Shown here piece by piece: positions 62,861 to 64,000 of a DNA stretch of 64,000 nt. The DNA comes from SZAS-103 sp038316385. Its GTDB lineage: Bacteria; Pseudomonadota; Gammaproteobacteria; Xanthomonadales; Xanthomonadaceae. The position numbers and the translations under genes were made by a program. The DNA lies in NCBI GenBank assembly GCA_038316385.1, contig JBBQAN010000003.1, forward strand, positions 115,290-179,289. Direction: 5' to 3'. The notes beneath the pieces were generated by a model that saw nothing but the letters and a program-made list of their open reading frames with translations, did not search any database and was not told the DNA's origin. Position 1 is the stretch's first letter. Each line of letters starts with the position of its first letter.

Positions 62861-64000
62861 ATGCATAGCGGCTCCCTCGAAATCATCCTGGTTTTCCTGC
62901 TCGCGGCGGTGATCGCGGTGCCGTTGTTCCGCAAGCTCGGGCTGGGCGCGGTGCTGGGGTATCTCGCGGCGGGCGTGGCGTTGGGGCCACAGGGAATGCG
63001 GTTGGTGCAGGACCCGGCCAGTATCCTGGGTGCCTCCGAATTCGGCGTGGTGATGCTGCTCTTCATCATCGGTCTGGAACTCTCGCCGGCGCGCTTGTGG
63101 GTGATGCGCAAGCGCGTGTTCGGCATCGGCGGATTGCAGGTCGCGCTGACCGCCGCCGCGTTTGGCGGATTGCTGATCGCCTACGGGCTTGGCCCGAAAG
63201 CCACGATCGTCGTTGGCATCGGACTGGCGCTGTCGTCCACTGCAGTTGGCTTGCAGTTGCTCGCCGAACGCAAGGAACTCACGACCGATTACGGCCGGCT
63301 CGCGTTCGCGATTCTGCTGTTCCAGGATCTTGCGGCGATCCCGTTGCTGGTCGCAATTCCCCTGCTCGGCGAAGCGAAGGCGGCGCAACACGAGTTGCCG
63401 CTTTGGCAGTCGTCATTGCAGGCGATCGGCGCGATCGTGGGCGTCATTGTCGGCGGGCGCTTGCTGCTCGGGAAGATCTTCCGGGTCGTGGCGCGCACGC
63501 AGATGCCGGAAGTGTTCACCGCCAGCGCATTGCTGGTGGTCGCCGGCACCGCATGGCTGATGCAACTCGCGGGCCTGAGCATGGGCCTGGGCGCGTTTCT
63601 CGCCGGCGTGCTGCTCGCGGATTCGGAATTCCGCCACGAGCTTGAAGCGCAGATCGAGCCGTTCAAGGGCCTGTTGCTTGGATTGTTTTTCATGGCAGTC
63701 GGCATGAGCCTGGACTTGCGCCTGGTCGCGCGCGAACCGCTGACGATCGCGGCCGGCGTCGGCTTACTGCTCGCGGTCAAGGGCGTGCTGCTGTACGCGC
63801 TCGGTCGCGTCGCGAAGTTGCGCAATCGCAGCGCGTTGATGTTGAGTGCGGCGCTGGCACTGGGCGGCGAATTCGCGTTCGTGGTGTTCGGCGAAGCGCT
63901 GAAGGCAGGACTCATCGACGACGCATTACGCAACCGGCTCGTGGTGATCGTCGGACTCAGCATGGCGGTCACGCCACTGTTGGTGATCGCCGCATCCAAC
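62861..64000 (+). CDS. CPA2-family cation:proton antiporter (Kef-like), cut by window edge
   Basis: 380 codons visible, reading in frame off the right edge. About eleven hydrophobic segments. LGAVLGYLAAGVALGPQG, then FGVVMLLFIIGLELSP and the ion-binding GRLAFAILLFQDLAAIPLL are typical of KefB/KefC and YbaL. The RCK (TrkA-N) domain that would separate Kef-type from other members lies beyond the window. It starts 25 bp after sppA and may be in the same operon. Confidence 0.9.
   Translation, partial: MHSGSLEIILVFLLAAVIAVPLFRKLGLGAVLGYLAAGVALGPQGMRLVQDPASILGASEFGVVMLLFIIGLELSPARLWVMRKRVFGIGGLQVALTAAAFGGLLIAYGLGPKATIVVGIGLALSSTAVGLQLLAERKELTTDYGRLAFAILLFQDLAAIPLLVAIPLLGEAKAAQHELPLWQSSLQAIGAIVGVIVGGRLLLGKIFRVVARTQMPEVFTASALLVVAGTAWLMQLAGLSMGLGAFLAGVLLADSEFRHELEAQIEPFKGLLLGLFFMAVGMSLDLRLVAREPLTIAAGVGLLLAVKGVLLYALGRVAKLRNRSALMLSAALALGGEFAFVVFGEALKAGLIDDALRNRLVVIVGLSMAVTPLLVIAASN

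Overview
The window is 64 kb of GC-rich (roughly 60-63 %) chromosomal DNA from a gammaproteobacterium of the Xanthomonadales/Lysobacterales, most likely Rhodanobacteraceae or a close relative. This rests on protein character and gene order: algZ-algR-hemC, the rho/trxA/rhlB neighbourhood, ftsE-ftsX close to rpoH, and ybeD-lipB-lipA. No 16S rRNA is present, so the family-level placement is an inference. Most of the window is housekeeping sequence. There is no transposase, integrase, phage structural gene or CRISPR array.

Layout. 1-2957: hemC (cut by the left edge), algR, algZ and a serine carboxylesterase, all on the minus strand. 3031-6794: pgaBCD for poly-N-acetylglucosamine synthesis and export, without a pgaA porin. 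7044-15637: a four-gene, tightly coupled plus-strand operon encoding a PLD-SNF2 helicase, an Eco57I-like adenine methyltransferase, an AAA ATPase and a DUF4276 Toprim-like protein. This is the accessory, defence-like part of the window. 15851-16927: a TacT/TacA-type toxin-antitoxin pair, its palindromic operator, a tRNA-Ile2(CAU) and a decayed second copy of that tRNA. 17031-18875: rpoD. 18963-22188: dtd, then a lipid A acyltransferase and two glycosyltransferases. 22393-28759: a DegQ/MucD protease, a YqjD/YqjE-like envelope group, an AI-2E/PerM family protein, a HAD phosphatase and a leucyl aminopeptidase. 29019-33504: a MacAB-like export system with adaptor, ATPase and two separate permeases. 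33522-35033: a divergent DMT exporter and Lrp/AsnC regulator. 35124-39481: the protease Prc, then lipA, lipB and ybeD. 39588-42254: two DUF4124 paralogues, an SDR and a small lipoprotein. 42300-46968: a tandem repeat, rho with a long disordered N-terminus, trxA and rhlB. 47056-51433: ftsEX, a double-receiver regulator, ung and rpoH. 51624-56487: an unknown secreted protein, a SufR-like Cys regulator, ndh and priA. 57027-64000: an unknown pair including a DUF3106 protein, a DUF3667 membrane protein, a MATE pump, sppA and a CPA2 antiporter cut by the right edge.

The most interesting system is the 7044-15637 operon. Its parts look like restriction-modification (methyltransferase plus SNF2 motor), with the candidate nucleases placed unusually: a PLD domain at the N-terminus of the helicase and a separate ATPase/Toprim-like pair. 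I see no recognisable HsdR, DrmA/DrmB or PglZ. The specificity half of the methyltransferase is visibly more AT-rich than the rest. The operon lies exactly where pgaA would be expected. Other items worth checking are a CIRCE-like 9-9-9 inverted repeat over the rpoH promoter, a pair of perfect inverted DnaA boxes upstream of priA, the operator of the toxin-antitoxin pair lying against a tRNA 3' end, and a response regulator whose first receiver lacks the phospho-acceptor aspartate.
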